Assembly: GCA_003487525.1 (NCBI GenBank)
Contig: DNDT01000033.1
Location: 1 to 6,969 of the forward strand
Reading direction: 5' to 3'
Origin: Flavobacteriales bacterium
GTDB lineage: Bacteria; Bacteroidota; Bacteroidia; Flavobacteriales_E; Vicingaceae
Length of the DNA: 6,969 bases
Part shown: positions 5,784 through 6,969 of the stretch, in pieces
How the letters are laid out: each line of letters starts with the position of its first letter
Position numbering within the stretch: position 1 is the first letter of the stretch
Notes under the pieces: model-generated
The model's database searches: none
Told to the model about the DNA's origin: nothing
What the model saw: only the letters and a program-made list of their open reading frames with translations
Made by a program: the position numbers and the translations under genes

Positions 5784-6959
5784 ATGCCTGAATTAATAAA
5801 ACGATACGGCCTTCCCATTTTTTTAATTGTCCTGAGCGTCATTGTAGTTTTCGTTTCACTTCGAGACTGGTCAAAAGGTTCTGAATTCAGGGATGGAGCA
5901 ATCAATTCGAGGATAAACAACTACGTAATTTTTACCACCGCATTTGAACAGCTCATTGAAAAGGGTGATCTATATACCGTACATCCTGAAAAACACTTCG
6001 ATATATACAAATACAGCCCCACATTTGCTTTTTTTATGGCCCCATTTTATTACGCGCCGGTCTGGCTCGGTTTACCCATTTGGAATCTCCTGAACGTTCT
6101 TATCCTCTACTTGGGTCTGAGAATGCTTCCGGAATTGGACCGTAAAAAAGTTCTGATCGTACTTTTCATTTTAGGTATGGAATTGGTCGGTTCCGTAATG
6201 AATGAACAAAGCAATGGACTTATGGCCGGTTTGATCGTGTTGAGCATAGCATTGATGGAAAGACAAAAAGTCTTTTGGGCCATGGCATTACTGGTAGGAT
6301 CTGTTTATATAAAGCTGTTTTCACTTGTCTTTTTATCCATGCTTTTTTTCTACCCGAACTTCATCAGAAATTCACTTATAGTTGTATTCTGGATATTGTT
6401 TTACGCGTTCATACCGGCTCTGGTGACCGGTTGGGAACAGCTTATGGCTTTGTACAAGAGTTGGGGATATTTACTGGCCTTTGATCACAGTTCAAGTGTT
6501 GGCTACAGTGTTTTGGGTATTCTGGACAGTTGGTTTAACGCACATCCCGACAAGTTTTACCTTGTATTTGCCGGCCTGGTCTTGTCCATGACTCCACTAT
6601 TGAAAGCAAAAAATTTTATGCGCAGGGAATTTCGATACGATTTTATGTCGATGTTGTTGATATGGGTGATTATTTTTAATCACAAGGCTGAATCTCCGGC
6701 ATTTGTCATCGCGATGACCGGGATTGGGATCTGGTATGTCACCGGTGAAAGAACAAGGTTAAAAAACTACCTCCTCATTTTTGCTATTTTTTTCATTTCC
6801 ATTGGGTTTAGCGACCTCATGCCGAAACTGGTAAGAGAAGCTTTCTTTTACAGGTATAGTTTAAAGGCCCTTCCCGGCATAGTGATTTGGGGATGGCTGG
6901 TTTATCGGCTTATGACAACCGATTATAAGCATCAAAAAGGAGTGCATGTTGTGGAATGA
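5784..6959 (+). CDS. GT87/DUF2029-like polytopic membrane glycosyltransferase
   Basis: This is a 391-residue inner-membrane protein with about ten or more hydrophobic segments, including 10-26, 98-112, 122-138, 146-158, 163-190, 196-214, 257-273, 287-319, 328-345 and 362-376. A loop after the first span holds the FRDGAINSRINNYVIF region and then YKYSPTFAFFMAPFYYAPVW (75-94), the family's recurring Tyr-x-Tyr-x-Pro motif leading into a hydrophobic helix. MNEQSNGLMAGLIVLSIALM (139-158) and the later VYIKLFSLVFL match the central GT87 pattern (Gln-x-Asn helix, then Lys-x-x helix). HKAESPAF (300-307) sits where this family has a conserved His/Ser-Pro site. GT-C enzymes of this type use a polyprenyl-phosphate sugar, often mannose, and transfer it on the periplasmic side; donor and acceptor here are unknown. 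The ATG at 5784 begins directly with the first membrane segment. The stop lies within a possible start of a following gene. Confidence 0.8.
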   Translation: MPELIKRYGLPIFLIVLSVIVVFVSLRDWSKGSEFRDGAINSRINNYVIFTTAFEQLIEKGDLYTVHPEKHFDIYKYSPTFAFFMAPFYYAPVWLGLPIWNLLNVLILYLGLRMLPELDRKKVLIVLFILGMELVGSVMNEQSNGLMAGLIVLSIALMERQKVFWAMALLVGSVYIKLFSLVFLSMLFFYPNFIRNSLIVVFWILFYAFIPALVTGWEQLMALYKSWGYLLAFDHSSSVGYSVLGILDSWFNAHPDKFYLVFAGLVLSMTPLLKAKNFMRREFRYDFMSMLLIWVIIFNHKAESPAFVIAMTGIGIWYVTGERTRLKNYLLIFAIFFISIGFSDLMPKLVREAFFYRYSLKALPGIVIWGWLVYRLMTTDYKHQKGVHVVE

Positions 6960-6969
6960 AAGGGTGCTG
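6946..6969 (+). CDS. Possible start of a downstream gene overlapping the GT87-like gene (runs off the right edge)
   Basis: An ATG at 6946 opens a frame reading MLWNERVL to the window edge, overlapping the end of the membrane glycosyltransferase gene by 14 nt. AAGGAG at 6936-6941 precedes it with a short 4-nt spacing. An alternative start at 6956 (MKGC) would overlap the upstream stop as ATGA. Overlapping starts of either kind are typical of an operon continuing rightward. Only 5-8 codons are visible, so neither the correct start nor a product can be assigned. Confidence 0.3.

Overview
The window comes from a chromosome that looks like Bacteroidota. Every recognisable protein matches families typical of that phylum: DUF5777 barrel, short secreted YceI, small heme c lipoproteins, a PepD-type dipeptidase and a GT87-like membrane enzyme. 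The gene starts generally lack Shine-Dalgarno sequences, and the best promoter match is the Bacteroidota TAnnTTTG type. No RNA genes, insertion sequences, CRISPR arrays or integration sites are visible.

Region 1 (1-2328, minus strand) is a tightly packed five-gene envelope operon. In transcription order it encodes a two-domain heme c lipoprotein, a one-domain heme c lipoprotein, a membrane-anchored OB-fold protein, a secreted YceI-family protein, and the N-terminal 63 residues of a DUF5777-type outer-membrane beta-barrel that runs off the left edge. Gaps are 2-4 nt and the last junction is an ATGA overlap, so co-expression is nearly certain. All products are exported or membrane-anchored, which suggests an envelope redox or ligand-transfer module. 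That function is inferred and not established.

Region 2 (2373-3833, minus strand) encodes a complete aminoacyl-histidine dipeptidase (PepD, M20 metallopeptidase) with all the expected metal-binding residues. It is a cytoplasmic housekeeping enzyme, probably with its own promoter.

Region 3 (3955-5505, minus strand) encodes a 516-residue, all-helical, soluble protein of unknown function with possible TPR-like repeats. Upstream is a perfect TATATTTG -7 element.

Region 4 (5506-5783) is a divergent intergenic region. It is followed by a plus-strand GT87/DUF2029-like multi-pass membrane glycosyltransferase (5784-6959). At the right edge there is a possible overlapping start of another gene.

The most interesting content is the heme c / OB-fold / YceI / DUF5777 operon, including its CX4CH heme site and the cysteine arrangement of its lipoproteins. 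The helical orphan is second.
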